Shown here piece by piece: positions 25,010 through 32,297 of a stretch of DNA of 64,000 bases. The stretch lies in the NCBI GenBank assembly GCA_026705465.1, contig JAPPAP010000025.1, positions 186,001-250,000 on the forward strand. Direction: 5' to 3'. The notes under the pieces are model-generated. The model was not told where the DNA came from, did no database searches, and was given only the letters and a program-made list of their open reading frames with translations. Origin of the DNA: a bacterium (GTDB lineage: Bacteria; Actinomycetota; Acidimicrobiia; Acidimicrobiales; Bin134). Positions within the stretch are counted from its first letter, which is position 1; each line of letters starts with the position of its first letter. A program made the translations under genes and the position numbers.

Positions 25010-26530
25010 GTGACCAGCCCGGTTGTTGCCGCGGTGCGAGCCGTCGAGCGCGGCGAAATGAAACAGACTGAGGCGGTGATGGGAGTTTCCCCTGGAGACG
25101 TCGAGGACCTGCTTCACGCCAAGATGACTGACGACTCGTCGGCGCCCGTGGTCGCCCATGGAGTGGCCGCCTCACCGGGGGCGGCTTCAGGCCGGGTGTG
25201 TCTCACGGTGGACGCCGTGCTGGATGCCGAGGACGAGGGTGTTCCCGCCGTCTTTGTCCGGCCGTTCACCAGTCCCGCCGACGAGGTGGCCATGTCGGCC
25301 GCCGCGGCCATCCTTACCGCCAAGGGGGGTATGGCCAGCCACGCGGCGGTGATCGCCCGGGGCTGGGGCATTCCTGCTGTGGTGGGAGTAGAGACGTTGG
25401 CGATCGACGTGGCGGCTGGGGCGGCCCGGTTGGGCGACGTGGAACTGCGCGATGGCGACCCCATTACTGTGGACGGCTCGGCGGGCACAGTCATGCTGGG
25501 GGCCGCTGAGGTGGACGAAATGGCGATCCCCGACGAGCTGTTCACGTTGTTGGGGTGGGCCGACGAACTGCGAGACGGGCGTTTGGCGGTGCGGGCCAAC
25601 GCCGACGACGCGTTCTCTGCCCAATTGGCCCGGCAGTTTGGGGCGACCGGGGTGGGGCTGTGCCGCACTGAGCACATGTTCTTGGGGGAGCGGCTGCCAT
25701 TGATCCAGCGGGCCATCACCGACGGCGGGCAGGCCGCCCTCGATGCGCTGGCTGAAGCTCAAGTTGAGGATCTGGTGGAGCTTTTGGCAGTCATGGACGG
25801 TTTGCCGGTGACCGTCCGCCTGCTCGATCCGCCCCTGCACGAGTTTCTGCCCGACCATCCTGAGCTGGTCGAGGAGAATCCCATGCTCGGAGTGAGGGGC
25901 GCTCGGCTGGGGGTGTTGCGCCCCGAGCTGTATCGGGCCCAGGCCAAAGCGGTGGCCGAAGCCGCGGCCCGCCGGGTGGCGGCCGGGGGCGACCCACAGG
26001 TGCAGATCATGGTGCCGTTGGTGGTGGGCGGCCCCGAGCTGGCCCATATTCGGGCTGCGGTGGCCGACGAGCTGGCGACTTTCGAGAATCGTCTGGGAGG
26101 CAGGAGCATTCCCGTTGGGGCCATGATCGAGACACCTCGCTCGGCGCTGGCTGCGGCCGAGATCGCGGTGTGGGCCGACTTTATGTCGGTGGGCACCAAC
26201 GACTTGACCCAAATGACCTTCGGATTCTGCCGTGACGACATCGAGGCCAAGATCATGCGTCCCTACATTGATCATGGCCTGTTGGAGGCCAATCCGTTTG
26301 AGACCCTGGATGAGGTGGGCGTGGGCCGGCTGGTGGCCGATGCGGTAGTTGCGGCTCGCTCCGCCCGGCCGGGCATTGAGATCGGGGTGTGCGGCGAGCA
26401 CGGCGGCGACCCGGCCTCCATCGCCATCTTGGCTGCCGCCGGCGTGGACTGCGTGTCCTGTTCTCCGCACCGGGTTCCGGTGGCTCGGTTGGCGGCCGCG
26501 CAAGCGGTTCTCGCCTCCGAACCTGGCTAG
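25010..26530 (+). CDS. Pyruvate phosphate dikinase-like protein lacking the ATP-grasp domain
   Basis: This 506-residue frame starts at GTG 25010. Residues about 1-40 match the linker before the swivel domain of PPDK. The phosphohistidine domain follows with AILTAKGGMASHAAVIARGWG near residue 105 (His in MASHA). The C-terminal TIM barrel has GLCRTEHMF, FMSVGTNDLTQMTFGF and the catalytic-cysteine motif GVCGEHGGDP near residue 460. The roughly 340-residue ATP-binding domain of complete PPDK is absent, and the glyS gene occupies that DNA. It could act on phosphoenolpyruvate/pyruvate with a phosphoryl partner encoded elsewhere, or have a regulatory role. Complete PPDK is excluded by length. Confidence 0.85.
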   Translation: MTSPVVAAVRAVERGEMKQTEAVMGVSPGDVEDLLHAKMTDDSSAPVVAHGVAASPGAASGRVCLTVDAVLDAEDEGVPAVFVRPFTSPADEVAMSAAAAILTAKGGMASHAAVIARGWGIPAVVGVETLAIDVAAGAARLGDVELRDGDPITVDGSAGTVMLGAAEVDEMAIPDELFTLLGWADELRDGRLAVRANADDAFSAQLARQFGATGVGLCRTEHMFLGERLPLIQRAITDGGQAALDALAEAQVEDLVELLAVMDGLPVTVRLLDPPLHEFLPDHPELVEENPMLGVRGARLGVLRPELYRAQAKAVAEAAARRVAAGGDPQVQIMVPLVVGGPELAHIRAAVADELATFENRLGGRSIPVGAMIETPRSALAAAEIAVWADFMSVGTNDLTQMTFGFCRDDIEAKIMRPYIDHGLLEANPFETLDEVGVGRLVADAVVAARSARPGIEIGVCGEHGGDPASIAILAAAGVDCVSCSPHRVPVARLAAAQAVLASEPG

Positions 26531-26559
26531 CGGCTGCCCAAGCTGTCATCGATTCCGCG

Positions 26560-26565
26560 TAGTCT
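26560..26565 (+). promoter_or_regulatory. -10 box TAGTCT, leaderless dnaG start
   Basis: TAGTCT ends six bases before GTG 26572. Confidence 0.55.
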
Positions 26566-26571
26566 CACACT

Positions 26572-28440
26572 GTGGGCATCCACGAGGAAGACGTGGCCCG
26601 GGTGAGAGAAGCGACGGACATCGTCGCGGTCATCAGCGAATACGTGCAGCTGAAGCGGGTCGGGCGCCGCTGGCAGGGACTATGTCCGTTCCATGCCGAG
26701 AAGACCCCGTCGTTCTCGGTGAACGCTGAGATGGGCGTGTACCACTGCTTCGGCTGCAAGGCCAGCGGCGACGCCATCACCTTCCTCCGAGAGGTGGAGC
26801 ACGCCGATTTCCCCGAGGCGGTGGAGCGCCTGGCCGGGCGGTCGGGGATTGCACTGCGCTACACCTCGCCCGGCGAAGGGGCCGACCGCCAAAAGCGAGG
26901 CAAGCTCACCGAGGCCTTGGAGCAGGCGGTTGAGTGGTATCACCAGCGGCTGTTGACCGCGCCCGACGCTGGCCCCGCCCGGGGCTATCTACGTCAGCGG
27001 GGTTACGACGGCGACATCGTGCGCCAGTACAAACTGGGATGGGCTCCCGACGAATGGGACGCCCTGGCGATGGACTTGGGGGTGGGTACCGATAGCGCCA
27101 TGTCCGCCCAGGTGTTCTCTGACGCCGGTCTGGGATTCCGCAACAAGGGTGGGCGCATCCAGGACAGCTTCCGGGCTCGGCTGTTGTTTCCCATTTTCGA
27201 CCCCAGCGGCAAGCCGGTGGGCTTCGGCGGGCGGGTTTTGCCCGGCGGGGAGGGGCCCAAGTACAAGAACTCGGTGGATAACGCCGTCTACCGCAAATCG
27301 CGAGTGTTGTACGGGCTCAATTGGGCCAAGCAGGACATCGTGAACGCGGGCGAGGTGATCGTGTGCGAGGGCTACACCGATGTGATCGGTTTTGCTCAGG
27401 CTGGCATCGCTCGGGCGGTGGCCACCTGCGGCACCGCCCTCACCGAGGACCACGTACGGGTGCTGCGCCGGTTCGCCTCCCGCATCGTGCTGGCCTTCGA
27501 CGCCGACTCCGCCGGCCAGACGGCGGCCGAGCGCTTCTCTCAGTGGGAACACGCTTTCGAGTTGGAGGTGGCGGTGGCCGATCTGCCTCCGGGGGCTGAT
27601 CCCGGCGACTTGGCCCAGAGCGATCCGGAGCGGCTGGCAGCTGTGGTCTCTGACGCGGTGGACTTCATGGACTTCCGCATCAACCGGGTGCTGGGCGGGG
27701 CCGACCTCTCGACGGTCAAGGGCCAAGTGCGGGCAGGGGAGCGGGCGGCCCAGCTGGTGGCCGAACATCCCAACCCCGAGATCAGAGACAAGTATCTGGT
27801 GGAGATTTCTGACCGCTGCTCGGTGAGCCCCGATCATCTGCGGGGGGTGGTGGCCGACGCCCGTCGCCGTGGTCCGAGTCGGCCCCCTCGCCCCGGGGTC
27901 GACGACGCGCCCCATCCGGCCGACGTGGGCTTCGGCCCAAGCGGTGACCGCGAGGATGCTTCAGCCTTTGAGCACAACGGGAGCAGCGATGGTCCTCCAC
28001 CCAACAATGTGGAGCGCCAGGTGCTGTGGTTGGCGGCCAATGAACCGAGTGCCGTGTGGCCGGAAATCGTTCCTGAGATGTTCGACTATCCCCTCTATCG
28101 AGGTGGGTTTGAGGCCCTACTGGAATATCCGGACATGGAAGCTCTGCTGGCCGAAGCCGAGACGGGGCTCACTGCCATGATGCGTGAGCTGCTGGTAGAC
28201 GATGACGAGGGATTGCGGGGCAGCACCCACCGCCAACAAGTAGTTATGGCGATCCTGCTGTTCGAGTCGGCTCAGCGAGAACTGGCCTATCTGGAGCGCC
28301 AAGCACGCACCGGCTCAGCCGACGACGAACTGCTGCGCCGAGTGGCCAGCTTGAAGACGGCGATGGACAAACTCCGGGAGTCGGAGTGGGATCCCGAGCA
28401 GGCTCGCGCCCTGCTTGAGCTGCTGCGGCCCAGCACCTAG
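26572..28440 (+). CDS. dnaG: DNA primase
   Basis: This 622-residue protein starts at GTG 26572. The CHC2 zinc-binding domain has Cys38, His41, Cys59 and Cys62 (LCPFHAEKTPSFSV...YHCFGCKASGD). The catalytic core includes YRKSRVLYGLNWAK, a TOPRIM domain with VIVCEGYTDVIGF and VLAFDADSAGQ, and a helical C-terminal domain that should bind the DnaB helicase. It makes RNA primers for replication. rpoD, often next to dnaG, is not downstream here. Instead the gene is followed by the regulatory region of the anchored-protein/two-component module. Confidence 0.95.
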   Translation: MGIHEEDVARVREATDIVAVISEYVQLKRVGRRWQGLCPFHAEKTPSFSVNAEMGVYHCFGCKASGDAITFLREVEHADFPEAVERLAGRSGIALRYTSPGEGADRQKRGKLTEALEQAVEWYHQRLLTAPDAGPARGYLRQRGYDGDIVRQYKLGWAPDEWDALAMDLGVGTDSAMSAQVFSDAGLGFRNKGGRIQDSFRARLLFPIFDPSGKPVGFGGRVLPGGEGPKYKNSVDNAVYRKSRVLYGLNWAKQDIVNAGEVIVCEGYTDVIGFAQAGIARAVATCGTALTEDHVRVLRRFASRIVLAFDADSAGQTAAERFSQWEHAFELEVAVADLPPGADPGDLAQSDPERLAAVVSDAVDFMDFRINRVLGGADLSTVKGQVRAGERAAQLVAEHPNPEIRDKYLVEISDRCSVSPDHLRGVVADARRRGPSRPPRPGVDDAPHPADVGFGPSGDREDASAFEHNGSSDGPPPNNVERQVLWLAANEPSAVWPEIVPEMFDYPLYRGGFEALLEYPDMEALLAEAETGLTAMMRELLVDDDEGLRGSTHRQQVVMAILLFESAQRELAYLERQARTGSADDELLRRVASLKTAMDKLRESEWDPEQARALLELLRPST

Positions 28441-28481
28441 CAATTCTCGTCCAACCCCTCAGCGCTGGTTTCGCTAAATCG

Positions 28482-28504
28482 CCTGCTTAAAGCAGGGTTA
28501 AAGC
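28482..28504 (+). promoter_or_regulatory. Operator candidate: palindrome CCTGCTT-A-AAGCAGG overlapping direct repeat TTAAAGC-N4-TTAAAGC
   Basis: CCTGCTT (28482-28488) and AAGCAGG (28490-28496) are perfectly inverted around one base. TTAAAGC occurs at 28487-28493 and 28498-28504, an 11 bp period with a four-base gap. The 7-4-7 direct repeat is the classic arrangement for OmpR/PhoP-type regulators, and a regulator of that family is encoded 1.8 kb downstream. Confidence 0.45.
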
Positions 28505-28546
28505 GCTCCGCATTCCAACCGTCCATTAACCATCTCCTCGGCACAC

Positions 28547-28585
28547 TGTGACCATCAGGTTCTGTGAGGAGCAGAACCGGTCACA
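28547..28585 (+). promoter_or_regulatory. Leader hairpin directly before the ribosome-binding site
   Basis: TGTGACC (28547-28553) and GGTTCTG (28558-28564) pair with CAGAACC (28572-28578) and GGTCACA (28579-28585). All 14 pairs are perfect, with a four-base bulge (ATCA) and a seven-base loop. The AAGGAGA ribosome-binding site starts three or four bases after the stem. The structure could control message stability or translation, or act as a DNA-level operator. Confidence 0.55.
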
Positions 28586-28601
28586 TCAAAGGAGATGGAA
28601 A

Positions 28602-30080
28602 ATGACCATCGACACCAGACCAGAGAACCAAGAGACCCAAGGAGACAAGAACAAAGTTCTCGGCTTCTTCGGCAAATCAAAGAAGCGGGTGGCCGCCGCG
28701 GCTGGTGCCGTCGTGCTGGCCATTGCCCTGGTGGCCGGTGCGTGCGCCGGCGGCGAGTCCGGCGATGGTGCCGGTCATGAAGGCAGCCGTGAAGGCGCCG
28801 GGGAACACTCAGGAAGCGGCGAAGGCGGCGGGATGGGTGAAGCGGCGGAAGCCGGTCACGGCGGCGAAGCTGGCCGCGGCGAAGCAGCCGAGGGCGGCAA
28901 CGTCACCCTGCTGACACCCGACCAGACCTACGACGAAACCATCGGAGGCGCCCGTCTCCAGCTGGCCTTCGACCCGGCGGCCAACGCCTTCGTGGGCACG
29001 GCGGAGAACACCACCAACCAGACTCTGACCCGAGTCCGAGTGGAGGTCCACCTATCCAACGGGACTGAGCTTGGCCCTACCACGCCAACCGATCTGCCAC
29101 CCGGCCAATCCCTCCGCCTGACACTGCCGTCGACGGCAGCTCCATTCGACACTTGGAGCGCCCACGTCGAAGTCGGATCGGGCGAAGCCGGTGAAGGCTC
29201 CGGCGGCGAGGGCAGCGAGGGTGCGGGCCACGAAAGTGGTGGCAGCGAAGGCCGCGGCGAGGGACCCGAGGGGACCGAAACCGGCCGCCAGGCGGCTAGG
29301 CCGGGCTCGGCTACCTATCTGGCCAGCACTGGCGTGAGCCGGGGAGTCATGTCGTCCCAGGTGCTCGACATCGGTGACTCCTACGCGGGGAATCTGAATG
29401 ACCTGGAGCTGGCCATCACCTACGACGAGCAGAACGACCGCTTCGTGGCTCGAGTCAAGAATGAGGCCACAGTGCCAGTCTGTGACACGTCGGTCAGGGT
29501 GGTGACCGATGGCCGATCCGCTCCCCAAGGTGTCCTGATTCCCGCCCTGGACGTGGCAGGCCGAGCGGACTTCACCATTGATGCCCCCCAATCCCGGTTC
29601 AGCACGTGGCAAGCCGAAACCGAGACCTTCACCTGTACCTCTGTTGCCAGCCACCCCGGCGAAGGCGCGGAAGGCGGCAGCGGTGAAACCGGAGGCGAGG
29701 GCCCCGGCCACGAAAGCGGCGGCGAGGGAGCGGGTCATGAAGGCGGTGGCAGCGAAGGCGGTGGCGAAGGCGGCGAGGAGACTAGCCCGTCCACACCCAT
29801 CAGCCAGCCCGTGTCCGGCACGTTCAACAACCTGGACTACCGCGTTGCCTATGACCGAGCCACCAACTCCTTCATGGCGACGGTGACCAACAACACCAGC
29901 CAAACGGTGTGCGCCTCCCGATTGGAGATCCACATGGGCGCTCAGGGACAGGTCATCGAACTGGGACCCACCATCGGCGTCGACCTGCGACCCGGCGAGT
30001 CCATCGATGTTGTGCTCTCGGCCGACCCGGTGGTTCCCGACACCTACAGCATCCACCCGGAATCCTCCCCATGCCCCTGA
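28602..30080 (+). CDS. Anchored extracytoplasmic protein with three repeated modules and Gly/Glu/His-rich linkers
   Basis: This 492-residue protein starts at ATG 28602, just after AAGGAGATGG. A cytosolic Lys-rich stretch is followed by a hydrophobic segment (residues 30-47) and Cys48 in VAGAC, so it is a likely lipoprotein or a membrane-anchored protein. Three related beta-rich modules lie at about 100-192, 235-346 and 405-492. They share L.F/Y.YD...N.F.A...N.T..T...R.E.H, ELGPT, DL.PG.S and F.TW elements. Linkers at 50-99, 193-234 and 351-397 are rich in Gly, Glu, Ser and His (GHESGG repeats). Modules 2 and 3 have extra cysteines. No enzyme motif is seen. It probably partners with the two-component system encoded next. 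Its last 12 residues recur at the end of the kinase. Confidence 0.8.
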   Translation: MTIDTRPENQETQGDKNKVLGFFGKSKKRVAAAAGAVVLAIALVAGACAGGESGDGAGHEGSREGAGEHSGSGEGGGMGEAAEAGHGGEAGRGEAAEGGNVTLLTPDQTYDETIGGARLQLAFDPAANAFVGTAENTTNQTLTRVRVEVHLSNGTELGPTTPTDLPPGQSLRLTLPSTAAPFDTWSAHVEVGSGEAGEGSGGEGSEGAGHESGGSEGRGEGPEGTETGRQAARPGSATYLASTGVSRGVMSSQVLDIGDSYAGNLNDLELAITYDEQNDRFVARVKNEATVPVCDTSVRVVTDGRSAPQGVLIPALDVAGRADFTIDAPQSRFSTWQAETETFTCTSVASHPGEGAEGGSGETGGEGPGHESGGEGAGHEGGGSEGGGEGGEETSPSTPISQPVSGTFNNLDYRVAYDRATNSFMATVTNNTSQTVCASRLEIHMGAQGQVIELGPTIGVDLRPGESIDVVLSADPVVPDTYSIHPESSPCP

Positions 30081-30162
30081 TCTGAGAAAGGAACCGCAAC
30101 CGGGCATGTGCGCCCCTGGGTCGACCCCCTCCGGCCCAGGGGCGCAGCACTTCCAGCCGACC
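30041..30162 (+). repeat. Repeat copy A: last codons plus terminator of the anchored-protein gene
   Basis: This stretch matches 32123-32244 almost base for base over the first 35 positions (CACCTACAGCATCCACCCGG onward), then with scattered changes through a GC-rich hairpin. It encodes the tail TYSIHPESSPCP in both places. Confidence 0.85.
30110..30145 (+). terminator. Perfect 11 bp hairpin after the anchored-protein gene
   Basis: GCGCCCCTGGG (30110-30120) pairs perfectly with CCCAGGGGCGC (30135-30145) around a 14-base loop. No T-run follows. It lies 30 bp after the stop. Confidence 0.65.
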
Positions 30163-30232
30163 CCTATGCACCAACTACTCCTCCGAGCAGCGCAATGTCG
30201 ACAAAGGCACGTGTTTCTGCGGACTGTTATGC

Positions 30233-30254
30233 CCCTCACTCGCAAGTGTGAGGG
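30233..30254 (+). promoter_or_regulatory. Inverted repeat CCCTCAC-N8-GTGAGGG before the response regulator
   Basis: Perfect seven-base arms at 30233-30239 and 30248-30254 end 13 bp before ATG 30268. A TGATGT sequence (30256-30261) six bases before the ATG could be a weak leaderless -10. The repeat would overlap the promoter and could be an operator. Confidence 0.4.
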
Positions 30255-30267
30255 ATGATGTAACCCA

Positions 30268-30939
30268 ATGCGCGTTCTGCTGGTAGAAGACGAAGAACGG
30301 CTGGCCGAAACGATCCGCGACGGGCTCAGCGAGCACGGCGTGACCGCCGACATCGAGCACGACGGCCGCGAAGGGCTGTTTCGCGCCAAGGTGGGCAGCT
30401 ATGACGTCATTGTGTTGGACATCATGCTGCCCGGGCTCAACGGCTATCAGATCTGCCGCAAACTGCGCGAGGCCGAGATCTGGACCCCGATTCTGATGCT
30501 TACGGCCAAGGACGGGGAGTGGGACGAAGCCGAGGCCCTCGACACTGGCGCCGATGACTATCTGTCCAAGCCGTTCTCGTTCGTCGTGTTGTTGGCTAGG
30601 TTGCGAGCGCTGGCCCGCCGCCCATCAGTGGAGCGGCCCGTCGTGCTCCAGGTAGGCGACCTGGTGTTTGATGTCGCCTCGTCGGCCGTGCGCCGGGGAG
30701 AGACGGCGATCGATTTGACCCGCACCGAAATGCAGGTGTTGGAAGTGCTCATGCGCGGGGGCGACACACCGGTGTCCAAGCAGCAGATTTATGATCGGGT
30801 TTGGGGATTCGACGCCGATGTCGATCCCAAGATCGTCGAGGTCTACATGCGCTATTTGAGACGCAAGATCGACGAGCCTTTCGACGTGAGCACCATCAAG
30901 AATCAGCGGGGTGTCGGCTACCGGATCGTGGCGGCATGA
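30268..30939 (+). CDS. OmpR/PhoB-family response regulator
   Basis: This 223-residue protein starts at ATG 30268. The receiver domain has VEDEERLAE, phospho-acceptor Asp51 in VIVLDIMLPGLNGY, and the conserved lysine at Lys101 (YLSKPFSF). The winged-helix output domain covers about residues 128-223 (RTEMQVLEVLMRG...SKQQIYDRVWGF, then VEVYMRYLRRKID and GVGYRIV). It should bind direct-repeat DNA when phosphorylated by the kinase encoded next, whose ATG overlaps this stop. The operator candidate before the anchored-protein gene is a plausible target. Confidence 0.95.
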   Translation: MRVLLVEDEERLAETIRDGLSEHGVTADIEHDGREGLFRAKVGSYDVIVLDIMLPGLNGYQICRKLREAEIWTPILMLTAKDGEWDEAEALDTGADDYLSKPFSFVVLLARLRALARRPSVERPVVLQVGDLVFDVASSAVRRGETAIDLTRTEMQVLEVLMRGGDTPVSKQQIYDRVWGFDADVDPKIVEVYMRYLRRKIDEPFDVSTIKNQRGVGYRIVAA

Positions 30940-32162
30940 AGCTTGGCCGGTTGCGGTCGGTGCGGTGGAAGACCACGGTGGCGGCCACTCTGCTGACGGC
31001 GCTCGTGCTGGGGTTGGCATCGTATTTCATCGTCCGGCTGGTGGAGCGCGATCTGGAGGGCAACGCCAGAAGCGCGCTCAGCAGCGCGTTGGAATCGGCC
31101 TCCCACTCCGTCAGCGGCGAAGGCAGTTCCAGCGGCGAAGGCGGTGAGGGCTCGGGCGAATCAGGATCGCCTGGCGATGCTCAGCAGCGTGCCTTGGCCG
31201 ATGCTTCCGTCCGGGAGGTAGAAGCCGGGGTTGATGCCGCGTCGAATGCGCTGCTGATCATCGTTCCCGTGGTAGTGGTGGCGCTTGGTCTCGCCATCTG
31301 GTGGACAGTTGGGCGGGCCCTGCGGCCGGTGCGTGACATCTCTGCCCAAGTCACTGAGATCTCAGGGTCTACCCTCGATGAGAGGGTTCCGGTGCCGGCT
31401 AGCGAGGACGAGATCGCTGAGCTTGCGGCTCTGATGAACGAGATGCTCGACCGGCTTCAGTCCTCATCGGAGCGACAGCGCGCCTTCGTAGCCGACGCTA
31501 GCCATGAACTTCGCTCCCCGCTCTCGACGATTATGGCAGCGGCCGAGATTGCGTCGGTCAGCCCCGACCCGATCAAGCTCCAAAAGCTGGCCGAGACGGT
31601 GTCGGGCGAGGCTCAGCGCATGCAGTTGCTGGTTGCCAATCTGCTGGATCTGGCCCGGCTCGAAGAGGATCGCTTGGAACTCGACACCAACGAGGTTGAC
31701 GTTGCCGCTGTGTGCCGTGACGCGGTTGATCGCTTCGAAGAAGAAGTGACCGCAATCTCATTGAATTGCCCGGCAGTGGCGCGAGCCGATGGCGTGGCCT
31801 CGCAGATCGAGCAGGTGGTGTTCAATTTGGTGGATAACGCAGTCATTCATGCCGCGGGTCGCGTGGTGGTAACCGTGACGGCTAAGGACACCAGAGTTTT
31901 GATCGCGGTTGAGGACGACGGACCGGGAATTAGCCCTGAGGACCGCGAGCGCATCTTTGAACGCTTCGTTCGCCTCGATGGCAGCCGAACCAGAATGACC
32001 GGCGGCATTGGCATTGGCCTCTCCCTCGTCAAGGCCATCGTCGACCGCCACCGGGGTGCCATTCAGGTGGGCGACTCCGCCGAACTCGGCGGTGCCCGCT
32101 TCGAGGTCACCCTCCAAGCCGCCACCTACAGCATCCACCCGGAATCCTCACCGTGCCCATAG
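30936..32162 (+). CDS. Membrane histidine kinase with Gly/Ser/Glu-rich sensor loop and an added tail
   Basis: This 408-residue protein starts at ATG 30936, overlapping the regulator stop (ATGA). Membrane segments lie at about 12-34 and 104-125. Between them is a 70-residue extracytoplasmic loop with a Ser/Gly/Glu-rich stretch (60-80) like the linkers of the anchored protein. HAMP follows at about 126-180. The phospho-acceptor is His190 in FVADASHELRSPLS. The ATPase domain has NLVDNAV, DDGPGISPEDRERIFERF and GIGIGLSLVKAIV. Normal kinases of this type end near FEVTL. Here 12 extra residues, TYSIHPESSPCP, are identical to the end of the anchored protein. Confidence 0.93.
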   Translation: MKLGRLRSVRWKTTVAATLLTALVLGLASYFIVRLVERDLEGNARSALSSALESASHSVSGEGSSSGEGGEGSGESGSPGDAQQRALADASVREVEAGVDAASNALLIIVPVVVVALGLAIWWTVGRALRPVRDISAQVTEISGSTLDERVPVPASEDEIAELAALMNEMLDRLQSSSERQRAFVADASHELRSPLSTIMAAAEIASVSPDPIKLQKLAETVSGEAQRMQLLVANLLDLARLEEDRLELDTNEVDVAAVCRDAVDRFEEEVTAISLNCPAVARADGVASQIEQVVFNLVDNAVIHAAGRVVVTVTAKDTRVLIAVEDDGPGISPEDRERIFERFVRLDGSRTRMTGGIGIGLSLVKAIVDRHRGAIQVGDSAELGGARFEVTLQAATYSIHPESSPCP

Positions 32163-32244
32163 CCTGATAGGAGATCCCTCAACAGGGCAAGTGCGCCCTT
32201 GGGCTGCCCCCCTCCGGCCCGGGGGCGCGGCGCGTCCGGCCGAC
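32123..32244 (+). repeat. Repeat copy B: kinase tail codons plus terminator
   Basis: Second copy of 30041-30162. The reading frame is kept, so the kinase gained the same C-terminal residues. The stop codon differs (TAG here, TGA in copy A). Confidence 0.85.
32193..32228 (+). terminator. Hairpin between the kinase gene and convergent nrdB
   Basis: GCGCCCTTGGG (32193-32203) pairs with CCCGGGGGCGC (32218-32228) through two G-U pairs. It is the diverged twin of 30110-30145 and may stop transcription from both sides. Confidence 0.55.
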
Positions 32245-32297
32245 AGTTGGGGAAGCAGCGGATTTCGGTCGCCGCGAACGTCGCAGAAGCGGTGCGG

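Noticed and set aside
28750-29800. Possible tandem or CRISPR-like repeats in the anchored-protein gene
   Set aside because: The repeats are in-frame Gly/Glu/His/Ser codons of linkers without constant unit or spacer length, so they are protein low complexity.
29052-30389. A 445-codon minus-strand frame opposite the anchored-protein gene
   Set aside because: It mirrors the repeated GGC/GAA codons of the plus-strand gene. No start signal or recognisable domain is present.
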